30,408 nucleotides of DNA from Protostelium mycophagum (Eukaryota > Evosea > Variosea > Protosteliida > Protosteliaceae), in assembly GCA_002081555.1 (NCBI GenBank), contig KV921245.1:6296-36703 (forward strand), given 5' to 3'. The notes under the pieces were generated by a model. That model had not been told where the DNA came from. It saw only the letters and a program-made list of their open reading frames with translations, and searched no databases. The translations under genes and the position numbers were made by a program. This document shows, piece after piece, positions 17,052-27,701 of the stretch (position 1 is the stretch's first letter; the number at the start of each line of letters is the position of its first letter).

Positions 17052-20000
17052 CTATTGAGCCAGTTTTGTGATCCATCGATGAGACATCAACTCTGGTATG
17101 TGTGATCTCTCCTCAGGCTTGACCACCAACATCCTTGCGAGGAATTCGAGGCATTCCTGGGAAACATCGGTGGGGTCTTGGTATACTCCAACAAGAAGGT
17201 CAGCCACAGCCTGAAAAAATCAGTACAACAGAAATTTATTTTTCTCATCGAATTTGTGCGGTATCTTCTAAAGTTTTTTTTGGAAATTTAGGTGCGGCGA
17301 AGCCGCGCAGAACATCCTGCTGCGATCCACAACCACAAATCGTCATGTCCAAAAGAATGCAAAAGCCCACCTCAAAGGGGAATTTAGCAGTGAGCATCAT
17401 GTAAAAGATGACACCCAAACTCCAAGTGTCAATTAACGTTCCGTCGTATTTCTGACCGAGCATCTACAACGAGTCATGTGACGAAATTCCCAGGAAATGT
17501 CACCATTTCGGGGGCAGCGTATCTGGGTGTTCCGCAGAACGTTTCGGCCAGTTTTCCGTCAGACATAAAGTTTGAGGTGCCAAAATCAATCAATTTGATC
17601 TTTCCCTCCTTATTGATCATGATATTGTTGTGTTTCAAATCTACAACGCTCAGTTTCATTTTAATAAAAAATGTTCCATTGGAATGAAATGATGTGACGT
17701 CATACCTCTGTGGATGATTCCTGCATTGTGGCAGTAATTTACTGCGGATAAAATCTGCTTGAACAACTTCCACGTCTCTTGCTCAGGTATTTTGCCATGT
17801 GTTGAGATGTATTTCATCAGATCACCATCCCCATCGATGAGTTCCATCACAATGTACAACTTTTTGTTTGTCTCGATGACGTCATAGAGCTTGATGATGT
17901 TCTCATGATCGAGTTTCCTCATGATGGCAATCTCCCTCTTGGTTCTGTCGATCTGGTCCTGGTCCAGTTTTCTGTCAGTGTCAGTCACGAGGTTTCATTC
18001 GATTAGAAATATTAATCAAGACGCATTCTATATATCTGGTAGTGCATTTTTGGTGATTGTGGAGACGCCACAATGCGAAATATACTGCGGCTTTGCCGCA
18101 GAAAAATCAAACAAAGATCCACGAATCACATAGCGCAGATGTGGTCCAATACTTCCATTACAAACACGACGAAATATGGAGCAGTGTCTGAATGTCCATG
18201 TCTTTACCTCTTTTGGATGATTTTAATCGCGACGAGTGATCGTTCTTTTGCGTGTATGGCCCGCTTCACTTTCCCGCCAGTACCTTCTCCGAGTACCTAA
18301 AAATAGATCAGTCACACCGAAATGAAAACTGTTGGTGTAGGAATGAAACCGTCAGGAATCTATTATGGGAATGAGAAATCACCTCGCCCAAGAGGTAGTT
18401 GCCGACGGGCTTTTGGAAAGATTTGACTTCTTGTGGGAGGGGCATCCTCTTCATTTTCATGGAGAATCTCATCTTTCCCTCTGGTGTTTTAAAGGAAAAG
18501 ACCTGCACCACGTCAGTCTCCACGTATGTCGGGTTGTAGACGGACAACTCCGTTTTAATGCTTTATTCCTGTCGTGTAAAGTAGATTTCATGTTGCCGCA
18601 AATCATCAAAAGATGCACAAAGAATGACAATAAGACTAATGGATTTGTGTTTTGTTACTATTTGCTGCAAACCATTTTTGATACATCTTTTCGTCGGTTT
18701 ACGGCTTCACCACACTCTGACAAAACTCTTTGTGATATCTTGATTTTACCTCCAAGTGGATGGGAACCTCAGAGCCATCTTTGTGTAGAATGTGCATATT
18801 GCCAGAATCATCTTTCAAATATTCGGGGTGGCCGTTGGCAGGGGGCTGTCGATGTTTCAGAGAGTTGTAATATGACAGTTTGAGACTTACGGGGTTCTCT
18901 GGTTTGGAGGGGGTGGCGGGGGTGGGGGTCTCCGAACCCGTCTGGACCGGAGTTGTCGGTGTTTCATCTGTTGTAGATGGCGCTGTAGATGTGGGTGTCT
19001 CAGGGTTCTGACATCTTTCAGTTGGGGTTGAAAATAAATGGACTTACAGCTGCCGTGGCATTAGATTGTGGTGTAGATGGGGTCCCTCCCGCCTTAGGCT
19101 CGACCGGCACAGCCTCACCATTCTCTCCTACCTTTTTTCAGAATTCCCGCCAAAACAGACCTTTCAAATTTCGAAAAAAACACACCCTTTGACCTCCTAT
19201 TCTTATGCCTGGGAGAAGAGGCGGCATCGCCGTCTTTTTGTTTCCTCTTTCTGGAGGATCTCGCTTGTCCAGGTGGCCTTCTCTTTCTTAAAATACTTCC
19301 CATGTTTTTTCCCTATGACAAATCAGTCATACGGTTGATCATCTCGAGATGGAAGTGGAAATGTGCAGAGGAGAATGGGATGATCGAGTGCCGTTGGCGA
19401 AGTCATGTTTAGAGGTGGCTCTGCCACGTGATGTCGGGATGCCTGTTGAGAACTTGGTGAAACACGACTTGGGTACTGAAATGATTTCGCTTTGCATGTG
19501 TGCTCTTCTATTCGTGGCTGGACAAAATTCGAAAGAGGGAAATGACATGAACAGAAAAATGAATGAGTGATCACCTGGAGTTCGCCCCTCTTGTATCCAA
19601 ATAGAGAGCAGAAAAATGTCTGTGAGTATGATAATATGGTTTCTGTGTCGTCTAAGATGACCAAAGCCTCTATAGAGGGGTCTAGCCGTGTGATGGAGCC
19701 ATGATATAAGACGATCTCGCCGACTCGTACTGGTCTGAGCTCTAATGTGCAAAAAAACTTTTCGCCCTTCTTATGTTGACCGATTACATTCCTGAGGATG
19801 GTGGAGTTGTTGGCAACTGAGGGATCCAAGATGGGCTTCTGCCCTTTGGGCTGCGCTTCTTGCGGGAAGAGGTGCTGTAGAGTCTCTCCTTTGACTGTGT
19901 CAGGCTCATAGCCAAAGAACTCTTCGATCTGCTTGCCACAGGATTTAATGGCACCTGCATACGTCAGAATGGAGTGTCCCAAGGGACATTACCATTTTGA

Positions 20001-20391
20001 TCCAGACTGAGGGCTACTGATGTCTCTTTGTATTCGTCAATAAGGATTTGGACCATGGAATCTGCATCTCCTGGAGTTAATTTGGAAATGTTGATTCTAA
20101 CTGGGAAGGGGTCTTGGTCACCGCTCTTCCTCTGGCCCTCCTGAGTCACCTATGGACGTCAAAAGATTTTGTCAATATTACAATAATAACCTCAAAACTG
20201 TCCGAAGAAGGGTGGCATTGAAATTGTTTCTCTAGGTAATTTGGATGTGCGATATTGTGTTCTTGATAGGGCGCTGATAAGATGACATCCCATGGCTTGC
20301 CTGTTAATTCGTCTGTTGGAATGCCAAACAGATCTTCTGTATTGGTGGCCATTTGAATTATTCCATCTTTCGTCGTGTAGAGTGCAGTCAT
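17052..20391 (-). CDS. PAS-domain protein kinase with three PAS domains (PASK-like)
   Basis: Predicted Ser/Thr kinase joining N-terminal PAS sensor domains to a CAMK/SNF1-type kinase domain; known PAS kinases sense metabolic state. Roughly 690 residues over more than ten exons. PAS1 (20391 to about 20030) has IIQMATNTEDLFGIPTDEL. PAS2 reads VALSLDQNGAIKSCGKQIEE, FFGYEPDTVKGETLQHLFP, KKGEKFFCTLELRPV, YHGSITRLD. PAS3 starts EALVILDDTETILSYSQTF, FGYKRGELQGKNMGSIL, is broken by about 100 disordered residues (basic, then Pro/Thr-rich), and resumes GNMHILHKDGSEVPIHLELS. The kinase has the Gly loop LGEGTGGKVK, VAIKII, REIAIM, HRDLKHNN (its Asp codon split by an intron), IDFGTSNFM, activation loop TFCGTPRYAAPEM and DTWSLGVIFYMML, ending WITKLAQ. 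All catalytic residues are present. Introns at 17213-17375 and 17976-18208 carry the GC hairpin. Confidence 0.9.
17294..17306 (-). repeat. GC hairpin, copy 1 (loop TTC on minus strand)
   Basis: GCGGC-GAA-GCCGC on the plus strand, five-base-pair arms, inside a 163-nt kinase-gene intron. It is the only copy whose loop suggests the opposite orientation. Confidence 0.6.
18085..18101 (+). repeat. GC hairpin, copy 2
   Basis: CTGCGGC-TTT-GCCGCAG, seven-base-pair arms, in a 233-nt intron of the PAS kinase gene between the Gly-loop exon and the next kinase exon. Confidence 0.75.
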
Positions 20392-20719
20392 TTATTACAA
20401 TCGAAAGAACCTGATGCAAGATTCAGAATCTCGACACCTTCTATATAATACTGTAGATTTAGTTTAAAAAAATATCATGTATAGCCCTACATGTGATAGT
20501 GTTATGCGTCGTCTGTTGGTTGAATGTTGGAAAACTCAAATAAAAGTCGATGCCGGATGAAATCAACAACCTACCACATTCCTCTTTCCTCCGTCAGACA
20601 TTCCCCTCTTTATGGATACTAAGCAGCACTCACCAAGCTACTCTAATTACATACATAAATACCCAAATCCGAATTAGCAGAACGTGAGATGAGATAGAGA
20701 AGAATGACCGAGCTTCTAT
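20392..20719. other. intergenic region between PCF11 3' end and PAS kinase 5' end
   Basis: This 328-bp A/T-rich stretch contains the kinase promoter and, at its right edge, the PCF11 3' flank. AATAAAAG occurs near 20540. Nothing coding is supported. Confidence 0.4.
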
Positions 20720-23700
20720 TCACTTTCGTACCTGAAGATACTTCGTGTCACAACATTAAGACTTCAACTTTCTTTTATTGTGCATTCTCACTCTCTATCT
20801 TTTGTTTCTTGCTGCTTTCCTCCTCTTCTTCTTCCTATCATCACGATCAGATCAACTTCCATCATAAAGAATCACTCACCGCTGTTCTCTTGACACCCGT
20901 CACGTTCTCCCCTGCTATGACGTCATCACTCGCCCCCTCTGGTGGCTTCCCAATGGCTTCAGCAGTTACACCTTCCTTCTTCACAGCAATTGCCTCCAAG
21001 CTCTCCTTCAACTTGGACCTGCCTCCCGCCCTGAGGCATCCGGGGTGGTAAATTGTCCCCTCGTCTATAACGGCGTCTTTGTACATCCACTCCTCCAAAT
21101 TTTTATCCCATATAGACACGAATTTTTCTGTACAGATGGGACAATTCGTCTGGTTATCGTTCACAGGAACGAGTGTGTTCTGCAGAATTTCTCAGAAATT
21201 TGAAAGAAGATTTGGCGGGAAGATTTGAAATTTGAAAACTGACCGTTGTCTCTTCGGTGATGTTGTCGGCTTGATCTATCTTGGAGGCGAATGGAACAAG
21301 AGGTCTGTCTACAGATGCATGACTCACCCAGTCCTACATATTTCAATAAATTGAACCAAAAATAATCTCGACTACAACTCTGTAGAGCAGAATAAAATCG
21401 GTAGATCTACAACTCTGTAAATCTCAAACAGAAAATATCTCCGGTAATCTAACTGTAGAGAACATAACAAAACAACAACAGAATAATATTATGACGATCT
21501 ACAACGCTGTAAAACAAACCTCTCTAGATGCCATCCAATTCCGGTGGAGTGCCCTCTTTGCCCTCTCTCTGTCCCTCTTGTTCTGTTCGAAATGCCAGTC
21601 TAAATGCTTCTCCAGCTTGTCTCGCTCGAGATATCTCAACGCACAGTTCTTACACTGGAAGGGGTAGGCGTGGTATAGTGCATTGATGGCTGACTCATTA
21701 CGCCTAAAGATGTGAGATGCAGATGGATGATGGAGATCATGAAGAGGTGGATGTGTTTGCGGCTTTGCCGCAAAGGTGCATTCTTCTAATGAACTTGGAG
21801 ATGTGCGAGTGGATGTGATGGAGATCATGAGGAGATGGATGTGTTTTGCGGTTTGATGCGAGGTGTTGGTGGTCTGGGCTTTGCCGTGACATGGAATATG
21901 TTTCCACTTTGTGGCTGGATTTAACTCATTGGTTGGGTTGTGTATATCATGAACAAAACAAGCAAGAGAACTATTGTTTTTGCGGCTCTGCCGCAAACGA
22001 ATAAAAAATACTCGCAAAAGACCAGGTAAAGCCGCAAGAAAAATGTATCTTGTGTATAACCCATAATTAACATATTTAAATAACGGATTTTATGTTGCGG
22101 ATATATTACATTAAATATATGAGATATAAATCGATCTCACATTCTCGGCATTGCATGTGAATCGTCTGTGTTGCCATCAAAGTTCAATTCAGTTATCCCC
22201 TCCTTCTTCACTTCTTCTGTACAGATGAATTACATCGTTGTAGATGCACGAATATTCAAGATATCGTCGTGTCAAGATGGAGATATCGTGATGTTGTAGA
22301 TGTGATTACCTGTCTTTATCTCTGGCTTGATGAGGCCTGTCTGCATACTCATTCCTCCTACATTAGTTCAATGTTATTTTTCAAATAAATACAATTATAT
22401 ATTTTATTTATCGTTATATATTTATTTTCAGGATATTTCGACATTTTTTCGTTTTTACAACAGCTATAAATAGATCCTATCAGAATACAACTCACCTGAT
22501 GTCATTTGTTGTAGACGGCTCAACAAGTCACTCGTATTGCCAATATTTCCGCCCATATTATTCGTGTTACTTTTCATGTTATTCAGGTTGACCATATTGT
22601 TATTGTTCAAAGCACCATTCAGATGATTGTTCGTATTGTTTATGCCAGAGCCTGACATGTTTATGCCCTGGAAGTATCAATGAATTTTCTAGTCTATTTT
22701 GGTAGAAAACGAGTACGTGTTTGAAGGTTTTTTTATTTATGTATGATGTTTCAGTTCAACGTGTGATGATATCACAATGAGATGTCTTACCGCAAGATTT
22801 CCGAGATTTGACAAGTTTGGCATCATCGGTTGTGACAGTGCATTCATGCCTGAACAAAATTAATATCTGAAAAACAGAATTATCCCATGTTTTTATCTAT
22901 CTACAACGAGACCTACCCATTAAATTGGGCATGCCCATGTTCATCCCCATCATGCCGAGACCGAGATTTCCGGGAAAATTCTGCTGTGAGTTCATGTCTC
23001 CTTGGAAACCGTTCTGCATGTTGTTCCCAGAAAAATTCCCGAAATTTTGGGCGGGAAAATTCTGGTTTGGAAAATTCTGGGAAATATTTTGCATTCCTAG
23101 AAGCATACTGGGGTCGATCCCTCCCATCATAAAGGGGTTTTGCATTTGCTATACAATGTGAATACTCTCTGAAATCTACAAATTGTATTACCTGCTGTTG
23201 TAGAGCAAACAACTGCTGCATGATCATCTGTGCATGTCATCAGTAGTAGTTTTGTCAACACCGCCGAAGGGCGTCATTGTAGATGGACTGAACAATTTTT
23301 TTGGGCCAACACATTATTTTTGTCTGCGCAGCGCCATGATGACGTGTACACACCTGAAGGTTCATGAGTCTTTCGGATGCTTGCATCTGTTCTATTGGTG
23401 TAATCCCTGGCCTCTGTACATCCATCAGAGCCTGTCATGATTCAGTTTTTCCTCAGAATGCTCCCAGAAATTTCGACTCAAGAATTTTTGTGTAAAATTT
23501 CACTGAAATTTCCATGAAATATCGTGGAATCTTATGAGCCCACCTGAGCCATCTGCGCAGATGTTTGTGTCAATAATTGTGCTACGGGTGACACGGCGTT
23601 CATCATGCCCAAACCAAGATTTGGCATCCCGCCCATTTGTTGCTGGAAAATTGCTGGATTTTGCGGCACATTCCCACCTTGTGGTTGCGAAAATAGTTGC

Positions 23701-24580
23701 AATAATGCCTGATGACGTCAGAAGGGAGCACGATGACGTGTACAAGTGTATGTCGACAGAAAACTCGTGGAAAAGTCATGACACCTGGACATTGTTGGCG
23801 GGGGCAGGTTGAGCTTGTACGGGGGGCGTATTATTCCGAGAATTTTCCGTATGTCTGGGGTCATTTCTCTGCTAACAAAAATCAATGACGACGTCTTTAT
23901 TTTCCCGCCAAAAAGGCTCCGGGGTTGTACACTTAACCCCCGCCATAGTCTCTGTCGACAGGAGGATGTGTCGACAGGGGACGGGTGGTCTCAAACTCTG
24001 ACCGGAAAAATACCGTACCCAATTTTCCGGGGTTCCGCCTTGCTCTCCATTTTGCCCCTGTACAAATTTTGGGTTGACGTGGATACTTTGTTTATTTCCA
24101 CGAGAAGACAGACGCTGCTCTATAGAGGTGACCACATTGGTCGGGAATACTCGATGCCAAGTCTTCAATAAATGTCCCAGAGAGACCCTATATGTTTCAG
24201 AAGATGTTCTAAGTGGAGGGGCTCACTTTGTATTGTCAGAGACTTTATTATAAGTATCCAGAAACAGATCACTCAGATTCTTGCTGAAAAGGTCGATGTA
24301 TTCGCCACCAATGTTCTTGCATATGGAATCCAAGAGATAAAAAGTGGGTAATTTGAGATCAGAGGCAACCTTACGGTGATTTTAATAAAAAATATTGATG
24401 ACCTTCCATCCTACTCACCGTTCGTAATCTCTGTTCGATGACATCCACTATCTCCGCAGCGTGGTTCATACTTTCCCCAGCAATCACTGTAAGATTATTG
24501 ATTATAGGCTTCGAATTCATCGTGAGCTCTGAGAGGCCGCTCCAATATTCGGAGGCGACCTCGCTCATGCCCTGTGCCAT
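20720..24580 (-). CDS. PCF11: pre-mRNA cleavage complex / termination factor PCF11
   Basis: Pcf11 binds the RNA polymerase II C-terminal repeat and links 3' end cleavage to termination. The start MAQGMSEVASEYWSGLSEL opens a CTD-interacting domain (VIAGESMNHAAEIVDVIEQ, KLPTFYLLDSICKNIGGEY, LLKTWHRVFPTNV). Next comes a long Met/Asn/Gln-rich segment over several exons (MQNPFMMGGIDPSMLLGM, QNFPNQNFPAQNFGNF, NNMVNLNNMKSNTNNMGGN). The first zinc finger is FQCKNCALRYLERDKLEKHL with DWH; it runs through RNWMASREDWVSH, the usual Pcf11 linker, to the second finger CPICTEKF ... EWMYKDAV ... YHPGCLRA. The end is either the stop at 20862 or, if a GTGAGT donor there is used, a VRK ending at 20720; the second is chosen because the donor is strong. 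Divergent from IPPK by 48 bp. Confidence 0.93.
21366..21512 (-). repeat. array of 3' splice-site-like motifs in a PCF11 intron
   Basis: On the gene strand a motif of the form TTTACAGMGTTGTAGAT recurs. Plus-strand copies are CTACAACTCTGTAG (21372-21385), CTACAACTCTGTAA (21407-21420), a shorter CTAACTGTAG near 21450 and CTACAACGCTGTAA (21499-21512). Each contains two AG acceptors in the local acceptor style. Confidence 0.6.
21756..21774 (+). repeat. GC hairpin, copy 3
   Basis: TTTGCGGC-TTT-GCCGCAAA, eight-base-pair arms, inside the expanded PCF11 intron. Confidence 0.8.
21979..21997 (+). repeat. GC hairpin, copy 4
   Basis: TTTGCGGC-TCT-GCCGCAAA, eight-base-pair arms, preceded by CTATTGTT, in the same PCF11 intron as copy 3. 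Confidence 0.8.
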
Positions 24581-24628
24581 GGAGTGGTTTTTTGGCCTTG
24601 ATTTAAATGAAAGATCTGAAAAAAGATC
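24581..24628. promoter_or_regulatory. 48-bp divergent spacer between PCF11 and IPPK
   Basis: The two start codons face away from each other across 48 bp, so the promoters and leaders must overlap each other or the coding sequence. The spacer and the first IPPK codons contain six GATC sites within about 55 bp. Confidence 0.6.
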
Positions 24629-26975
24629 ATGGCGATCTTTACAACGGATCAGATCATGATCACCACCGAGCCATCCATTCGATTGGACACAACAGAATGG
24701 AAATATCTAAATGAGGGAGGAGAGAATGTGATCGTTTCATATCATGGAATAGATGATCATTATGTGAGTAGTGTGATTCGATCCCACTTTTTGTACTGAG
24801 TCGAATGGACAAATGGAATTGATCGTATATAGAGAGGGAAGGTGTTGAGATTGAAGAAAAAAACAGAGAAACGTCATCTAAGAGATGTGGTTGGGGCGGT
24901 CCGATTTCAACAACTTTGGGTCGGACAACACATCTCTGACAAATACCTTGCAGCTGGTGTGAGTTGTACATCTTCATTTGTAAATCTTATCTGCTTGTAA
25001 AAACATCGATTGATTTAATCAGGAACCTATCAATATACATTCAGAGTCTCTAGAGGTGTTAGATCGAGCGATCGAACCCTCCAGACCCTCTCATAGAATT
25101 AAAGACAGACTGGATCCCTCAGCTGTGGGACTTTTATTGCCTGATCTCACTTACGTTCCTCACGGTGAGTCATCATTTTTAAGTTCAGAGATGAGATGGT
25201 GAGGCATTCCAAAAGTTCACATCTTATTTTTGCAAAAGAAATCATTAAATTTCAACAGAAATCTACCAGAAATTTTCGCCCACAGAACACCACGTTTTTG
25301 CAGTAGAGATCAAAGTTGGATTTTGAAATATTTGAATTATTATTCATCTGAAAGTCTGAAAGATATTTAAAATTCTTTAATCTCAAAAATATCAATATTC
25401 TACAAAAAATGAAAATAATTCAAATAATACGAATATAGCCAAAATGGGGGGACCTCCCACTGACTACAAGTGATGACGTGTGTAAATATTGCAAGCTTCA
25501 ATATCTCAAAAAAGAACACGGTGAAGTGAGTTTTCGGTGAATTTTCTGTCGGTTTTTGTCCAGATCTGAAATGAATTAATCGCCAAGATATTTTTATATA
25601 TATTTATAATGAATATTAATCAATATTTATATTTTACAATTTTATGCATGAGATACAAAGACACTCAGAGAGAATCACATCACACTTTCACTTCATATGT
25701 ATTTATATGTTAAATGTGATGAACTCACAATTGACACGTATAGATATCAGAGATTAGTGATTATTGCCCGCTTGACCTTTTTTCCGGTGACAGATCGCGG
25801 GTCTACAACGCTGTAAACGCGCTGATCGCTAGACCTCAGAATAATTTAAAGATCTTCAAGGGGTCGGAATTATTGTGGGCGGGAAAATTGGTCAGTTGTA
25901 GATTGTCGACTGGATGAAAATATTGAGAAAAATCAGGGAGGTGGGGAGAAGGCCCATAACGAAAACAATGACCAACTTTTCAATTATTTTTCTTCGAAAC
26001 ACGACCGAACAGACCTAAAGTCCGTATTGACCTTTTCCCGCCCTTTTTCGTTTTCAAAATTCAAATGACACACGCCAGATATTTGAAAGAATTGATCGTC
26101 CATTTGATTACCAAGCCGGATCTATTGCCGAAATTGAGGCAGATTCAAAACTTGGACAGAATCGGACCCGCAGTTGCCGCAGAAATATCCAAACTCACAG
26201 GTACATAACGTATATTTTCGCTACATCGGATTGTAGATGTACTGAGTCTATTTTTGGATTGCTTCGAGTTGTATTTTGTGTTTTTCGTTCTCATTTTGGG
26301 AATCTTGTTTTTTTGAGACTCACGAACTATTGTGAAGACACACAACAATAGTATTGTTTATAGACATTGTTCTGCGGCATAGCCGCAGTGAAATGACAGA
26401 CACAACAATATGCATATAGACATAGTTCTGCGGCTCTGCCGCCATACAGGACAAAACAATACTATTATTATAGACATTAGACGCAGACGAATTTGTTTTG
26501 GTGATTTATAGAAGTACACCTCACGGCTGTGATGCTGATCACTTCAGATGATGAGCGGACAGAAGTTGATGAAACAAAGTTGAAAGATTTTATGGTTTCG
26601 GCGACGGCAAAAGACTGCTCCATCATGCTGACTCTCTTCCCCGTATCGAGGTATGACGTCATCACACGTCATCATGCTAGATCTGTGATGTTTGCATACA
26701 TGAGATATGGACCTCAGCAGCTTTTTTATGCATATCTTTGGTGACTGGGTTTGTCGGAACAAGATTTTGTTGACACCTACAGTGATGTCCTTCACGATGA
26801 TGCGACATATGAGATGGTGAAGGTCACAGAGTCTCCTTTTACATACATCTGCAGGACTGCAGTTGTAGATTTCGACCCGAAATCACCTAGCAACATAGAG
26901 TCATGGAAGAAGCAAGAGGACGAGATACTCGTGGCTTTCAAGCGATCTGGTGTCGTGAAGAAGTGTATACGTTAA
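24629..26975 (+). CDS. IPPK: inositol-pentakisphosphate 2-kinase (IPK1/IPPK)
   Basis: Phosphorylates inositol 1,3,4,5,6-pentakisphosphate at position 2 to make phytate (InsP6). About ten exons. From the ATG at 24629: [19 protein letters not shown] (nucleotide-binding start), [41 protein letters not shown], then HHVFAVEIK joined to PKWG across an intron (the family's EIKPKxG signature), [61 protein letters not shown] and finally [17 protein letters not shown]. These occur in the family's usual order and include the Zn-site Cys residues. The join between the QNNLKIF exon and the [17 protein letters not shown] exon is not resolved. A 300-nt intron (about 26212-26511) is filled with repeats. Confidence 0.93.
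26372..26388. repeat. GC hairpin, copy 5
   Basis: CTGCGGC-ATA-GCCGCAG, preceded by ATTGTT, in repeat unit 1 of the IPPK intron. The loop differs from the usual TYT. Confidence 0.7.
26430..26442 (+). repeat. GC hairpin, copy 6
   Basis: GCGGC-TCT-GCCGC in repeat unit 2 of the IPPK intron; the outer pair is broken (T...C). Confidence 0.7.
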
Positions 26976-27295
26976 TAAATCTTCTCAGTCATTTTATTTC
27001 CAAGTTGGCAATCATCAAGTTATACAGAGTCCGACTTAACGCTTCCTATATAGATTTCAGTATTTCTATTTGTAGTATCAACATTTCTTCATTATATTTT
27101 ACAAACTTTGGAGAAAAATGTCAGCACATTTATTTAATATCAATATTTACAAGTCCAGTTGTAGTCTGGAGTATCTGTGAATATTTCAGGGAATTGCACA
27201 ATCTGTCGGGTCCCTCAGTGTTGCCCGGTGACTTCAGTCGTGATTTTCGACTGAGTAATAACATGTATTACCCGGAGGACACACATTTGTATATC
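26976..27295. other. intergenic region with no supported gene
   Basis: The 320-bp A/T-rich stretch lies between convergent ends. The plus-strand frame running from 27190 to 27355 looks mildly coding but has no start or fitting acceptor and overlaps the minus-strand gene. Confidence 0.4.
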
Positions 27296-27675
27296 TCAGA
27301 AAAGTTTTACGAGAATAGTCGCACCTCTTCCAACAGACTCTTCGCCCCAGAATGAATTCCAGAACTGACCACCATTTTTGCCAGTATTCCCATGTTCCAG
27401 GTGTTCGTTGTCCCTAAGGTAGTTTTGGTGGTCTTCCTTCCACTCTGTCTTCACCCGTTCAATGGCCCAAAAACGCACAATCCCTGAGCAAGGGCAATTT
27501 CTACTTCTGAGAAAGAGGCTGCGACCTCTGAGAAGTGCGATTGGACCTTCACATGGCTGGCAATTTAATTTCACGCTTGTTACCGTCGCGGGGAGACCTT
27601 CACTGAAAAGTCATCCGTGGGAATTCCGAAGTAATAATAAAACGGATCCCGTCCCTCTGAGACAAACGCAACCAT
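27296..27675 (-). CDS. small aromatic and basic protein, unrecognised
   Basis: Two exons. The ATG at 27673-27675 opens MVAFVSEGRDPFYYYFGIP; the donor GTAACA near 27583 and an acceptor ending CTTCTCAG keep the frame into a second exon with IVRFWAIERVKTEWKEDHQN, YLRDNEHLEHG and FWNSFWGEESVGRG, ending ILVKLF. About 107 residues, rich in Trp, Phe, Arg and Glu, with no signal peptide or clear membrane helix. The composition recalls small mitochondrial complex subunits, but I see no decisive motif. It starts 26 bp from the divergent gene at 27702. Confidence 0.5.
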
Positions 27676-27701
27676 TTCTAATCCCCCCAACAGCGACAAA
27701 A
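27676..27701. promoter_or_regulatory. 26-bp divergent spacer
   Basis: Start codons on opposite strands are separated by 26 bp that include a C-run (TCCCCCCAACAGCG). If both starts are right, each leader or promoter must lie inside the other gene. Confidence 0.4.

Larger units (their letters stand above)
21704..22140 (-). repeat. expanded PCF11 intron with duplicated segment and hairpins
   Basis: This 437-nt intron joins codons for AMPRM to RNESAINALYHAY. It contains a duplicated block (21726-21762 and 21815-21851, sharing GATGGAGATCATGA and TGGATGTGTTT), about 90 bp apart. Each block leads into a GC hairpin, intact in one and decayed in the other. A third hairpin is at 21979, and a half hairpin (AAAGCCGCAAG) near 22025. 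Confidence 0.65.
26340..26490 (+). repeat. tandem repeat of about 60 nt in an IPPK intron
   Basis: Three units start with ACACAACAATA at 26340 and 26400 and ACAAAACAATA at 26451. Each continues with a TATAGACAT segment; the first two carry a GC hairpin. The 60-nt period between units 1 and 2 is exact. Confidence 0.75.

Noticed and set aside
24660-24977. Minus-strand frame opposite IPPK
   Set aside because: Antisense of conserved IPPK exons.
25803-25816. CTACAACGCTGTAA in an IPPK exon identical to a PCF11 intron motif
   Set aside because: Here it encodes VYNAV within a conserved block of the kinase, so the match (16 nt with flanks) is most likely chance.
26340-26490. CRISPR-like array
   Set aside because: Repeats are degenerate, few and intronic in a eukaryotic gene.
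26903-27355. Plus-strand frame of 150 codons after IPPK
   Set aside because: Its first part is IPPK in another frame, it contains A/T-rich non-coding sequence, and it overlaps the better-supported minus-strand gene.
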